From the NCBI GenBank assembly GCA_013002595.1, contig JABDJG010000473.1:1-39970 (forward strand): DNA of 39,970 nucleotides. Direction: 5' to 3'. The notes under the pieces are model-generated. The model saw only the letters and a list, made by a program, of their open reading frames with translations. It was not told the origin of the DNA and ran no database searches. Position 1 is the first letter of the stretch. Each line of letters starts with the position of its first letter. Made by a program: the position numbers and the translations under genes. This stretch comes from Hyphomicrobiales bacterium (GTDB lineage: Bacteria > Pseudomonadota > Alphaproteobacteria > Rhizobiales > Aestuariivirgaceae). Below are positions 7,510 to 16,014 of the stretch, piece after piece.

Positions 7510-8436
7510 ATGAGTAGTATCAATACCAATCTCGCGGCCATGACCGCGCTTCAATCACTTCAGAAAACCAGCATGAATCTGCTTGAGACCCAGACACGGA
7601 TCTCGACAGGCTTCAAGGTTGGCACGGCAGCTGACAATGCGGCCTATTTCTCGATCGCAGCAACGATGCGTTCTGACAACTCGGCCATGTCGACGGTTCA
7701 GGACGCTTTGGGCCTGGGTGCAGCAACCGTAGATGTTGCCTACACGGCACTTGAATCCACGATCGACGTTGTCGATGAAATCAAGAACAAGCTTGTTGCT
7801 TCTCGTGAGCCGGGCATCGATCGTACGAAAGTTCAGGCGGAAATCTCCGAGCTGCAGAACCAGCTCACCAGCATCGCCGAATCTGCCTCGTTCAACGGCG
7901 AGAACTTCCTCAACGTGGATTCCGGCGCGGCCGACTACAACGCGACCAAGACGATCGTGTCGTCGTTCACCCGTAGCGGCTCCAGTGTATCCATCGGCAC
8001 CATCAGCATCGACATCACGACGACGACGTTGTTTGATGCCGAGGCGACTGCCACTGGTATCCTGGACGCCGAATCGACAACCACGAACGGTTCTGTGACG
8101 TACACGGTCGCCAATCTGGATATTTCGGCCTTGACGGACGCCGCAGATGACCTGGCCGATCTGGAGGAAATCATCTCGACGGTTGATGGAGCTTTGGCTT
8201 CAGTGATCACGGCTGCGTCTGATCTTGGTGCGTCCAGTAGACGTATTGAACTGCAGCAGACCTTTGTGTCCAATCTGATGGATGCGATCGAACGCGGTAT
8301 CAGTCAGCTGGTCGATGCAGACATGAACGAAGAATCGACGCGGTTGCAGGCCTTGCAGGTGCAACAGCAGCTCGGCATTCAGGCGCTCAGTATCGCCAAC
8401 AGCTCGAGCCAGAGTATCCTGTCGCTGTTCAGGTAA
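7510..8436 (+). CDS. fla: Flagellin (first of two)
   Basis: This is a 308-residue filament subunit. The N-terminal D0/D1 region (SSINTNLAAMTALQSLQKTS, TQTRISTGFKVGTAADNAAY) and the C-terminal D1/D0 region (ALQVQQQLGIQALSIANSSS, ending QSILSLFR) are those of rhizobial flagellins. The centre is a short Thr/Ser/Asp-rich variable region with no large outer domains. It has its own leader and is followed by a strong terminator, so it is probably monocistronic. Its tandem paralogue has the same length and aligns without gaps. Confidence 0.97.
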   Translation: MSSINTNLAAMTALQSLQKTSMNLLETQTRISTGFKVGTAADNAAYFSIAATMRSDNSAMSTVQDALGLGAATVDVAYTALESTIDVVDEIKNKLVASREPGIDRTKVQAEISELQNQLTSIAESASFNGENFLNVDSGAADYNATKTIVSSFTRSGSSVSIGTISIDITTTTLFDAEATATGILDAESTTTNGSVTYTVANLDISALTDAADDLADLEEIISTVDGALASVITAASDLGASSRRIELQQTFVSNLMDAIERGISQLVDADMNEESTRLQALQVQQQLGIQALSIANSSSQSILSLFR

Positions 8437-8465
8437 ACTGACACCGACAGTACGATTCCAGAAAG

Positions 8466-8495
8466 CCGCGTCCGTACCTTACGGGCGCGGTTTTT
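8466..8495 (+). terminator. Rho-independent terminator after flagellin 1
   Basis: CCGCGTCCGT and ACGGGCGCGG form a ten-pair stem with one G-U pair and a five-base loop, followed at once by five T residues. It lies 29 bases after the flagellin stop. Confidence 0.88.
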
Positions 8496-8639
8496 CGTTG
8501 TCCTGAAAACCTGTTTCCTCGTTCAAAATGCCACTGCGATCCAACGCAACGTTCGCACAAGCTTGCTCGTGCATTGTGGGCTTAGTTTAGTTCAGTTGCG
8601 TCGGGAGTGTGGGACGCCAAAGGCATGGTGCAATGCCGC

Positions 8640-8660
8640 CATATCGGCAGGCCCGATATG
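8640..8660 (+). promoter_or_regulatory. Alternative hairpin in flagellin 2 leader (anti-sequestering candidate)
   Basis: CATATCGG (8640-8647) and CCGATATG (8653-8660) form a perfect eight-pair stem with a five-base loop. Its right arm shares four bases (8657-8660) with the strand that would otherwise pair with the ribosome-binding site, so the two hairpins exclude each other. Confidence 0.4.
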
Positions 8661-8697
8661 TCCCAGTGCGTAAATTGAAACAAGTGGAAGGGACATA
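8657..8697 (+). promoter_or_regulatory. Flagellin 2 leader hairpin covering the ribosome-binding site
   Basis: TATGTCCC (8657-8664) pairs perfectly with GGGACATA (8690-8697) across a 25-base loop. The right arm is the ribosome-binding region of the ATG at 8703. Stem sequence and loop length match the structure before flagellin 1, although the loops differ in sequence; such conservation suggests function. Confidence 0.5.
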
Positions 8698-8702
8698 AGT
8701 TC

Positions 8703-9629
8703 ATGGCGAGTATCAATACGAACTTTGCGGCGATGACCGCGCTTCAGTCGTTGAAGATGACTGATATGAAGCTGCTTGAGACCCAAAACCGGATTTCGAC
8801 GGGTTTCAGGGTCGAAACGGCGAAGGACAACGCGGCGTACTTTTCGATTGCTGCAACGATGCGATCCGACAATGCGGCGCTTTCGACAGTTCAGGACGCA
8901 CTGGGCCTTGGCGCTGCGGCGGTCGATGTCGCCTATACGGCGCTGGAAAGCGCCATAGATGTTGTCGACGAGATCAAGAACAAGCTGGTCGCGGCGCGTG
9001 AGCCGGGTATTGACCGAACGAAAATTCAAGCGGAAATCACCCAGCTGCAAGAACAGCTGATTGCAAACGCGGATACAGCGTCGTTCAACGGTGAAAACTT
9101 CCTGTCGGTTGATTCAGGGTCAGCCGATTACAATGTAATGAAATCAATTGTGTCCTCGTTCACACGAAGCGGCACCACGGTTTCAATCGGCACCATCAAC
9201 ATCGATATCACATCGACTGCGCTATTTGACGCCGAAGCTACTGGAACCGGAATTCTCGATGCCGAGTTTACGACGACCAATGGTGGCGTCGTCTATTCGG
9301 TTACGACCCTCGATATTTCATTGCTGACAGATTCGGCACTCGACCTGGCTGACCTTGAAGAAATGGTCCAGACCGTCGACAACGCGCTGGGCCTGGTTAT
9401 CACGGCGGCCTCCGATCTGGGTGCGGCCAGCAAGCGAATCGAACTCCAGCAGACCTTTGTGTCCAATCTGATGGATGCCGTAGACCGGGGTGTCAGCCAA
9501 CTTGTCGATGCGGACATGAACGAAGAATCGACGCGGCTGTCGGCCTTGCAGGTGCAACAACAGCTCGGCGTGCAATCCTTGAGCATCGCGAACGCGTCCA
9601 GTCAGAATATCCTGTCACTGTTCAGGTAA
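8703..9629 (+). CDS. fla: Flagellin (second of two)
   Basis: This 308-residue flagellin is a tandem paralogue of the one at 7510, most divergent in the central region. The N-terminus MASINTNFAAMTALQSLKMT and the C-terminus ending SQNILSLFR are conserved. Two short nucleotide blocks are identical to the first gene, among them 32 bases at 9447-9478 against 8254-8285, which fits recent duplication or gene conversion. It has its own leader structure and terminator. Confidence 0.97.
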   Translation: MASINTNFAAMTALQSLKMTDMKLLETQNRISTGFRVETAKDNAAYFSIAATMRSDNAALSTVQDALGLGAAAVDVAYTALESAIDVVDEIKNKLVAAREPGIDRTKIQAEITQLQEQLIANADTASFNGENFLSVDSGSADYNVMKSIVSSFTRSGTTVSIGTINIDITSTALFDAEATGTGILDAEFTTTNGGVVYSVTTLDISLLTDSALDLADLEEMVQTVDNALGLVITAASDLGAASKRIELQQTFVSNLMDAVDRGVSQLVDADMNEESTRLSALQVQQQLGVQSLSIANASSQNILSLFR

Positions 9630-9656
9630 CCTGATTGCCGCAAACAACGTTTTGAG

Positions 9657-9698
9657 GGCCGCCTCCAGGCTTTGGAGTGCGGCCTTCGTGCTTTTTTG
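9657..9698 (+). terminator. Rho-independent terminator after flagellin 2
   Basis: GGCCGC-CTCCA pairs with TGGAG-TGCGGCC (about eleven pairs with one bulge), followed by CTTTTTT. It lies about 28 bases after the stop and separates the flagellin from fliF. Confidence 0.85.
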
Positions 9699-9716
9699 AC
9701 CTTGGCCGCAATGCTC

Positions 9717-9734
9717 GGACAAGCTTGTTGGGCG
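9717..9734 (+). promoter_or_regulatory. ACAAGCTTGT palindrome upstream of fliF
   Basis: A ten-base palindrome at 9719-9728 lies about 50 bases before the fliF start. Related ACAAGC(C/T)TG motifs occur before flgB (1025-1033) and flagellin 2 (8557-8565), so it could be part of a shared promoter or operator. The same decamer also occurs inside the first flagellin gene, which weakens the case. Confidence 0.25.
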
Positions 9735-9776
9735 ACAATTGCGGCGTTTGTTGGGGATCAATTCTGAGGAAACAGA

Positions 9777-11423
9777 ATGCCAGGGCGTGAGCAGTTCACA
9801 CGAGTTTTGAGTAGTTTGGCAAGTCTTGGGCCCCGCCGCCTAATGTTGCTTTGCATGATCGGCATTACCGTGTTCACCGCAGTCGGTCTGAGTGGAATGT
9901 ATCTCAGTCAGCCGCAGAAAGAAGCGCTCTATGCCGGGTTGGAAACCCAGGATGTGACGCGCATAGGTGCTGCGCTCAATGCGGCGGGCATTGAGTATGA
10001 CATCAGCCCCGACGGCAAGGCCGTGCTGGTCAACGTAGGCCAGACGGCCAGAGCGCGCATGCTTTTGGCAGAAAAGGGCCTGCCGCGAAGTGCCAGCGCC
10101 GGCTATGAGTTGTTTGACGATCTGGGCTCCCTCGGCCTGACCTCTTTCATGCAGGAAATCACCAAGGTGCGGGCGCTGGAAGGCGAGATTGGCCGGACCA
10201 TTCAGTTGATGGAGGGGGTCAAGGCCGCCCGAGTGCATCTGGTGATGCCGGATCCTGGTTCGTTTCGCTCCAACCGGCAGTCGCCATCGGCGTCGGTAGT
10301 CATTCGAACTGCAACCGGAGACACCTTTGGTTCTGCGCGGGCCATTCGCCATCTGGTTGCAGCGGCTATTCCCGGGCTCAGGCTGGATCGTGTGACCGTC
10401 CTGAATACCGAAGGCACTCTATTGGCATCAGGCGATGACGCAATTGCCGGCGCGCCGCGCAAGATGGTCGACCTGGAGGGCACCATCGGCAAGGAAATCC
10501 AGGAGAAGGTCCGCAGAACCCTTGCCCCTTTCCTTGGAGTCGACAACTTTCAGATAAGTGTTTCGGCACAATTGAACGTCGACAAGAAACAGATAAAGGA
10601 AGTGATGTTCGATCCGGATTCGCGGGTCGAGCGGTCGGTGCGGGTGGTCAAGGAGGCTGGGGAGACCAAGAACAAGTCGGGACAGTCCGGCATCAGTGTC
10701 GAACAGGAGTTGCCTGAAACGGATTCCGAATCCAGTGATGGCGGTGAATCAAGTGAAACGCGCGAACGACGCGAGGAATTGACCAACTATGAAGTCAATT
10801 CCAAGACGGTATCGACCGAAACCAACGGTTATGTGGTTGAGAAGCTGGCGATCGCACTGGTGGTCAACAACAAGCGTATCGAAAGCCTCCTCGGCAAGAA
10901 CGCGACGGCAGACCAGGTCAAGGCGCAGATGGAAGAAATTCGTCTGTTAGTCGCATCGGCTGCCGGGTTCAATGAAACACGCGGCGACAGCATGAAGGTC
11001 ACAGCAGTTGACTTCTTTGAGACCAGCTCAATTCTGGCACCGGTGGCTGGCCCCAGTATTGCCAGCCAGTTGCTGAAGCACTCAGGTAGCGCAATCAGTG
11101 CACTGACTGTATTGATCGCGACATTCATGCTGATCTGGTTCGGTCTGCGGCCGGCAACGAAGTTGCTGGTTGAACCGGCCCCGCTTGCAGTTGATCCGGA
11201 TATGGCGGTTCTGGCTGCGCCCGAAGACGGGGCCGCCGAGAATGAAGCCGAACCTGACGCGCCCCAGGACACGAGCCGGGAGGCTTCTGTGCCAAATCCG
11301 CCAGCGGGATTGGCCGCACAAGTCGAAAGCCGCCCGCAACAGCGGCTTCAGCAAATCGTGGAGCTTGATGAGGAGCAAGCTGTCCTGATCATGAAACAAT
11401 GGGCGCAGGCCGAGGCTGTGTAA
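9777..11423 (+). CDS. fliF: Flagellar MS-ring protein FliF
   Basis: FliF forms the inner-membrane ring on which the flagellum is built. The 548-residue product has a first membrane segment near residues 20-40, periplasmic ring-building motifs (KEALYAGLETQDVTRIGAAL, AEKGLPRSASAGYELFDDLG, VKAARVHLVMPDPGSFRSNR), a second membrane segment near 437-458 and a C-terminal FliG-binding tail (IVELDEEQAVLIMKQWAQAE). The start follows GAGGAAACAG. It heads the fliF-to-rem run; the next gene begins inside its stop codon. Confidence 0.96.
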   Translation: MPGREQFTRVLSSLASLGPRRLMLLCMIGITVFTAVGLSGMYLSQPQKEALYAGLETQDVTRIGAALNAAGIEYDISPDGKAVLVNVGQTARARMLLAEKGLPRSASAGYELFDDLGSLGLTSFMQEITKVRALEGEIGRTIQLMEGVKAARVHLVMPDPGSFRSNRQSPSASVVIRTATGDTFGSARAIRHLVAAAIPGLRLDRVTVLNTEGTLLASGDDAIAGAPRKMVDLEGTIGKEIQEKVRRTLAPFLGVDNFQISVSAQLNVDKKQIKEVMFDPDSRVERSVRVVKEAGETKNKSGQSGISVEQELPETDSESSDGGESSETRERREELTNYEVNSKTVSTETNGYVVEKLAIALVVNNKRIESLLGKNATADQVKAQMEEIRLLVASAAGFNETRGDSMKVTAVDFFETSSILAPVAGPSIASQLLKHSGSAISALTVLIATFMLIWFGLRPATKLLVEPAPLAVDPDMAVLAAPEDGAAENEAEPDAPQDTSREASVPNPPAGLAAQVESRPQQRLQQIVELDEEQAVLIMKQWAQAEAV

Positions 11424-12043
11424 TGAAGACGGTTCCAGCCATGTTGGGCCTGACTGACTTCTCGGCCGAGGCCGTGGGCTACCCGCCTTTGTCGGAGGCG
11501 ATTGTTCCGCCCGTTCCCGCCCATGAGACCGAGGAGACCGAACAGCAGTTCATCTCCCAGCAGCAGCTCGACCAGGCGGTTGCCCAGGCACGGGCCGAGG
11601 TCGAGGCCCGTTATGAGCAACAGCTTCAAAAACTGCGGGAAGATGGCGAACGACAACTTGAGGAAGAACGGTTGCGGGCGACCGAAAATCAGGCCGACCA
11701 GTTGGCTGGTGCGGTGATTGAGCAGTTCGCCGCGCTTGGCCCGGATTTGGCCGAGCGGTTGTTTGAAAGGTGCCGGCCGGTGCTGGCCAGGCTGGCCCGC
11801 GACCAGGCGGTCGGTGAGCTTAGCGATGTTCTAACAAGCATAGTTCAGGCCAACTGTACTGTCGTAGCGAGCGGGCCGGACGCTCTACTGAAGGCTTTGC
11901 GTGATCGATTGGAAGGTCATCCCCTGGATGTGGTTTGGACCGAAGCGCCAGGTGCTGACATCTCGATAGAAGCTGGCGACACAATCGTTGAGACCCAGTT
12001 GTCCGATTGGTTCTGTGCCGTGGAGGAGACGGCGGATGGCTGA
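11423..12043 (+). CDS. FliH-like export-ATPase regulator (divergent)
   Basis: This 206-residue protein begins at ATG 11423, overlapping the fliF TAA by one base. It has a variable N-terminus, a long Gln/Glu/Arg-rich coiled coil (about residues 45-95, QQQLDQAVAQARAEVEARYE) and a C-terminal globular part. Length, layout and position after fliF match FliH, which binds FliI and the switch complex and so links the export ATPase to the C ring. Sequence similarity to enteric FliH is weak, so the call rests mainly on context. fliI is far away at 27957. Confidence 0.6.
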   Translation: MKTVPAMLGLTDFSAEAVGYPPLSEAIVPPVPAHETEETEQQFISQQQLDQAVAQARAEVEARYEQQLQKLREDGERQLEEERLRATENQADQLAGAVIEQFAALGPDLAERLFERCRPVLARLARDQAVGELSDVLTSIVQANCTVVASGPDALLKALRDRLEGHPLDVVWTEAPGADISIEAGDTIVETQLSDWFCAVEETADG

Positions 12044-13484
12044 CAAGGATCAAGCTGAACCGCTGCAACCGATCATCATCGTCAAACGGGGTGGCGGTGG
12101 CCATGATGAGCATCATGGCGGTGTCTGGAAGATCGCCTTTGCCGATTTCATGACAGCAATGATGGCGTTCTTTCTGGTCATGTGGCTGATCAATGCGGCC
12201 AACGAAGAGACGCGCGCGCAGGTCGCCAGTTACTTCAATCCGGTCAAACTGACCGACGCCGTTGCCGTGCCCAAGGGGGTGCGCAGCACTGAGCCGTTCA
12301 CCGAAACCGAAGAGCATGATGAAAAGGAAGGCGAGGGCAGCGGCGGTGCCAAGCCAAAGGGCAATAGTGGCTTTGCAGAAGAAGCCCCCGAGAAATCAGA
12401 GGCAGAAGACGAAGCTGAAGCCAAATCTGAGCGGGCTTTGTTTCAGGATCCCTATGCCGTGCTTGTAGAAATTGCAGGCGAAAAATCGCCCCCCGCCGTG
12501 CCGACAGCCGAAAGCGGGTCGGCGGAGCAGGGCGGCGGCCTGACCGGCGGTGAGGCATATCGTGATCCGTTCGATCCGGCATTTTGGCTGCGCCCGGACG
12601 ATGGAAGCCAAGGGCAGGAAGAAGAAGTCAATCCAAATGCTGCGCAAGATGATCCGGCAATGATTGCTTTGGTGGAGAAACTGCCTGCCGTCGCCAGTGA
12701 GCCGCAGTCCGATCCGCTGGTGGCAAAAGATCCGGCAACGGACATGGCTGGAAAACAGATGGTTGTCCTGGACAAGAAGCCGGCAGACGAAGCGAATGTG
12801 AAGCCAGGGGAAAAGCCGGCGAAGAATGATGCCAAAGAACCGGAGACAATGGCAAAGGCAAATGCCGGGGATGAGACTGCATCCGATCCCATGGTTGTGC
12901 CGCGCAATGGCATGGAGACCGGCGGCAAACCGACCGATGCCAAATTGGGCGACCCCACGCAGGATGGCTCCAAGCAGGACGATCCACCTAAATCGATGAT
13001 GGACAAACCAGCCAAGGCCGAGCTGGCGGCGGCCGAGTTGAAGGCTGAAATCATGGCGGCAACCCAGACGGCAGGATCGAACCGACAGCCTGTTCTCAGC
13101 GTGGATAGAACTCAAGAAGGACTGGTTGTCAGCCTCACCGATAATCTTGATTTTGGCATGTTTGCAAGCGCATCGGCGCGTCCCAATGCTGAAATGGTCA
13201 AGTTCATGGATCGCATCGCCAGTGTGCTTGCCAAGCGTCAAGGGCGGTTGGTGGTGCGCGGCCACACCGACAGCCGTCCGTTCCGGTCGGGCGCCTATGA
13301 TAACTGGCGGTTGTCGACGGCCCGAGCGCATATGGCCTATCATATGCTGGTGCGCGGCGGCGTTGACACCGACAGGTTCGCCCGCATCGAGGGTTATGCT
13401 GACCGTGATCCGCGCAACAAGTCCGATACCGAGGCTGCCGAGAACAGGCGCATTGAGATTCTTCTGGTGGGGGAACAGCCATGA
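12036..13484 (+). CDS. motB: Flagellar stator protein MotB with long acidic linker
   Basis: MotB anchors the MotA/MotB proton channel to peptidoglycan. The 482-residue product has the single membrane helix IAFADFMTAMMAFFLVMWLI with the proton-binding Asp at residue 37, and a C-terminal OmpA-like peptidoglycan domain (LVVRGHTDSRPFRSGAYDNW, AENRRIEILLVG). Between them lie more than 250 residues rich in Glu, Ala, Lys, Asp and Pro, longer than in enteric MotB. ATG 12036 follows a GGAGGAG site. motA is separate, at 30929. Confidence 0.94.
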   Translation: MADKDQAEPLQPIIIVKRGGGGHDEHHGGVWKIAFADFMTAMMAFFLVMWLINAANEETRAQVASYFNPVKLTDAVAVPKGVRSTEPFTETEEHDEKEGEGSGGAKPKGNSGFAEEAPEKSEAEDEAEAKSERALFQDPYAVLVEIAGEKSPPAVPTAESGSAEQGGGLTGGEAYRDPFDPAFWLRPDDGSQGQEEEVNPNAAQDDPAMIALVEKLPAVASEPQSDPLVAKDPATDMAGKQMVVLDKKPADEANVKPGEKPAKNDAKEPETMAKANAGDETASDPMVVPRNGMETGGKPTDAKLGDPTQDGSKQDDPPKSMMDKPAKAELAAAELKAEIMAATQTAGSNRQPVLSVDRTQEGLVVSLTDNLDFGMFASASARPNAEMVKFMDRIASVLAKRQGRLVVRGHTDSRPFRSGAYDNWRLSTARAHMAYHMLVRGGVDTDRFARIEGYADRDPRNKSDTEAAENRRIEILLVGEQP

Positions 13485-14659
13485 GGCGGGCCCTGCCGAT
13501 TTGTACAGCGATTGCCATGGCTCTGTACGTTGCTCCGGCGCTGGCAAAAGAAGCGATCGCAACGCCGTATGAACTCGTGCGCACCTTGCAACGGGTTCAG
13601 GACCGTATCGCGCTGGGCTCGACACAGGCGCATCATGCGCAGCGCAAACTGCTGCAGTATATTGCTGGCCGGTTCTCGTCCGTCGATCCTGTCGCCTGGC
13701 GCGAACCGCGCAATGTCCGGGCTTTGGCCATCTTCCTGCTGAGCGGCGGCGATCCCAAGGTAGGTCGCCGAATATATGCCGGCGGCATTGCTGAAGAGAG
13801 CGACCGTGAACTGATCAAGGCGACACTTGCTTATGCGGAGGGGCGTAAAGCGGCTGCAACGAAGTTGTTGAGCGTCATTGAACCTAAATCCCTGCCTGCA
13901 TCGCTGGGTGGTCATGTCGCGCTGGTCAAGTCTTCGCTCTATCACAAGACCAGTCCAAAGAAATCCATGGCCTATCTCGATGTGGCGCGGCTGTTGATGC
14001 CGGGCACCCTGATCGAGGAGGCTGCGCTGCGGCGCGGGGTGGTGGCGGCCGGCGATGATGGAAATCTTGAGCGTTTTGAGCGGTTGGCCGCTCAGTATCT
14101 AAACCGCTTCAGCTCATCGGTTTATAGCGCGGACTTTGATGCCAAATTCTCCTTGTATCTGGTCAAGCTGTCGTTTTTGGAAGTCGCCGCTCGGCAATCG
14201 CGTTTTGAGAGTATGGTCGTCGCTCTCGAGCCGGTCCGATTACGCAGGCTCTATTTGTCGCTGGCGCGCAATGCAGTAGTTGCCGGGCAGACCAGCCACG
14301 CCACCTTTGCGGCGAGCCGGGCAAGCAGCATGTCGCCGCCGAAGTCCCTAGCGCTTGAGCGAGCCCGGGCCTATGAAGCCATGGCGATCGTGACCCAGGA
14401 TCCCGATGCAGCAATGAACCGGTTGAAGCGGGTCGATCTGGCAAAGCTTGCAGAGGCGGATCGCCAGATCATCGGCGCGGCGATTGCGGTCTCAGAAACA
14501 CTTACCCGCATGCCGTCGATCGATGAACCTGAAATGGTGCACTCGCCACACGGATCATCTGAGACCATACCAGCTGAAATGCCGGCCGAAGGCGTGGCTG
14601 CCCGGGCGGAAAAACTGATTGAAGTGGTTGACGACATACTCATGGGAAAGATGCAATGA
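13481..14659 (+). CDS. motC: Periplasmic motility protein MotC
   Basis: MotC is a rhizobial periplasmic protein needed for motor rotation, thought to act with MotB. The 392-residue product has a signal peptide ending near APALAKEA and a largely helical, repeat-like body, with ELVRTLQRVQDRIALGSTQA and VRALAIFLLSGGDPKVGRRI near the N-terminus. Position directly after motB and length fit. It overlaps motB by four bases and the next gene by four. The MotE-like chaperone at 4596 is its expected partner. Confidence 0.88.
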   Translation: MRRALPICTAIAMALYVAPALAKEAIATPYELVRTLQRVQDRIALGSTQAHHAQRKLLQYIAGRFSSVDPVAWREPRNVRALAIFLLSGGDPKVGRRIYAGGIAEESDRELIKATLAYAEGRKAAATKLLSVIEPKSLPASLGGHVALVKSSLYHKTSPKKSMAYLDVARLLMPGTLIEEAALRRGVVAAGDDGNLERFERLAAQYLNRFSSSVYSADFDAKFSLYLVKLSFLEVAARQSRFESMVVALEPVRLRRLYLSLARNAVVAGQTSHATFAASRASSMSPPKSLALERARAYEAMAIVTQDPDAAMNRLKRVDLAKLAEADRQIIGAAIAVSETLTRMPSIDEPEMVHSPHGSSETIPAEMPAEGVAARAEKLIEVVDDILMGKMQ

Positions 14660-16014
14660 CACAGCTACCAGCAACATTGCCGCAATCTGGCGGAGCATTG
14701 GCCAAACAGCGTGTGCCCGCGCCTCCTGGCGGGCAGCTAGCGGCCGGGTTGAAAGGCGCGGGTCGCGACAATGCACCCGGTCAGGACGCGTCGCGTGAGG
14801 ACGTTCCGCAGTTCATGGTTCCCGACCGTGCACCAACGCCACTGCCGGAAATGCCGGTTAATGCAGCGAAACCGACTGTGCAAGCAGTCCTGCCGGAGAT
14901 TGAACAGCTGCCGGTTGATGGCCTGGCTGATGGCGAAATGCATGCGGCCGTCCTCACTCTGCCTGAGCCGGCAATCTTGACAGAAGGTGCTGACGAAACA
15001 GATGAGGCAACGGCCAACCCGGATCGCCCTGTTGCCGTTGCTCACAGCACGCAGCCTGCGGACAGGCAGGACCCGCCGATCGGCGGGCAGACGCCGGCCG
15101 GGCGCCTGCGCTCGACAATGGCGTCACTCGTCACCCTGGCGCATCAATCACGCGACGCTCAGGCCACGCCGGTTGCCCATGCGACCGTGGAGCGGGCCGC
15201 CGGTGAGACGCCGGAGAACTCTGGTCGTCTCGATGGGCAGTCGCAGAGATTGGCTGGTGCGGGGCCTGACAGGACGCCGGGTCCATCTATTGGTCCGGCT
15301 CAATTGCAGTCCATGATGAGCGCACGCGTCGATGCCCGCCGACAACCGCAATCCAACCCGCAGGCAGACATCAAAACGGCTGGCGCCAGGGACGTAAAGA
15401 TGGAGTTGACCCAGGCTGGGCGGCCTGAAGTCAAGGTTACCGTTGTGCACCAGGAGACCCACTTCGGGTCGGCTCCACTCCAGGATATGCAACTGGCCGG
15501 GGGGCGGCCAGGGCGATCAGGCATGATTGCGCAGCCGGGTCAACCGGGGCAATCGGCGCCAGCACCTGCCAGCCTTACAACCAGTCAGCCGGGGCCTATG
15601 CGCGTTTTGCATCTTCATCTTGAACCGGCTGAACTGGGCGGTGTCGTGGTGAAGATGAACATGAAGGGTGAGGCGCTGACCGTTCAAATTCAGCCGCAAT
15701 TACCGCAAACCGCATTGATGCTGCGCAGTGACAGCGCGACGCTCAATTCGATCCTTCAGGCAGCCGGTGTCTTGGCCGACAACGCTTCTGTCCAGATCTT
15801 GGAGCCATCCAGCAATTCGCATACGTCGGGCAATGGAATGTTGGCGTCCAATCGAGATGCTGACCAAAGCGGTTCAGCTCAGCGTGGCAATGCGGATGCC
15901 GGTGAGGACCAAAGGACCGGAACGAGCGAGGAGCAGGATGATGGCAGGCAAGGTGTTCAAGACGGGCAGGGCGAGCCTGATTTGTCTGGTGTTCGCAGTG
16001 AGCTTTATCTTTAG
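14656..16014 (+). CDS. fliK: Hook-length control protein FliK (rhizobial MotD type)
   Basis: The 452-residue product is mostly low-complexity (Pro, Gln, Ala, Asp), as expected of the secreted ruler part. It has a FliK-type C-terminal domain near 310-390 with RVLHLHLEPAELGGVVVKMN and ALTVQIQPQLPQTALMLRSD, which is the export-switching domain that contacts FlhB. In S. meliloti the gene at this position was first named motD and later recognised as fliK. The next gene starts inside its 3' end. Confidence 0.88.
   Translation: MTQLPATLPQSGGALAKQRVPAPPGGQLAAGLKGAGRDNAPGQDASREDVPQFMVPDRAPTPLPEMPVNAAKPTVQAVLPEIEQLPVDGLADGEMHAAVLTLPEPAILTEGADETDEATANPDRPVAVAHSTQPADRQDPPIGGQTPAGRLRSTMASLVTLAHQSRDAQATPVAHATVERAAGETPENSGRLDGQSQRLAGAGPDRTPGPSIGPAQLQSMMSARVDARRQPQSNPQADIKTAGARDVKMELTQAGRPEVKVTVVHQETHFGSAPLQDMQLAGGRPGRSGMIAQPGQPGQSAPAPASLTTSQPGPMRVLHLHLEPAELGGVVVKMNMKGEALTVQIQPQLPQTALMLRSDSATLNSILQAAGVLADNASVQILEPSSNSHTSGNGMLASNRDADQSGSAQRGNADAGEDQRTGTSEEQDDGRQGVQDGQGEPDLSGVRSELYL

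Noticed and set aside
12396..13625. A 409-codon minus-strand frame over motB and motC
   Set aside because: It is an antisense shadow produced by the biased codons of the MotB linker; the plus frame has clear MotB domains.
15728..15937. N-terminal extension of the transglycosylase frame
   Set aside because: It lies entirely within fliK, is Arg/Ser-rich and would bury the signal peptide that starts at 15938.
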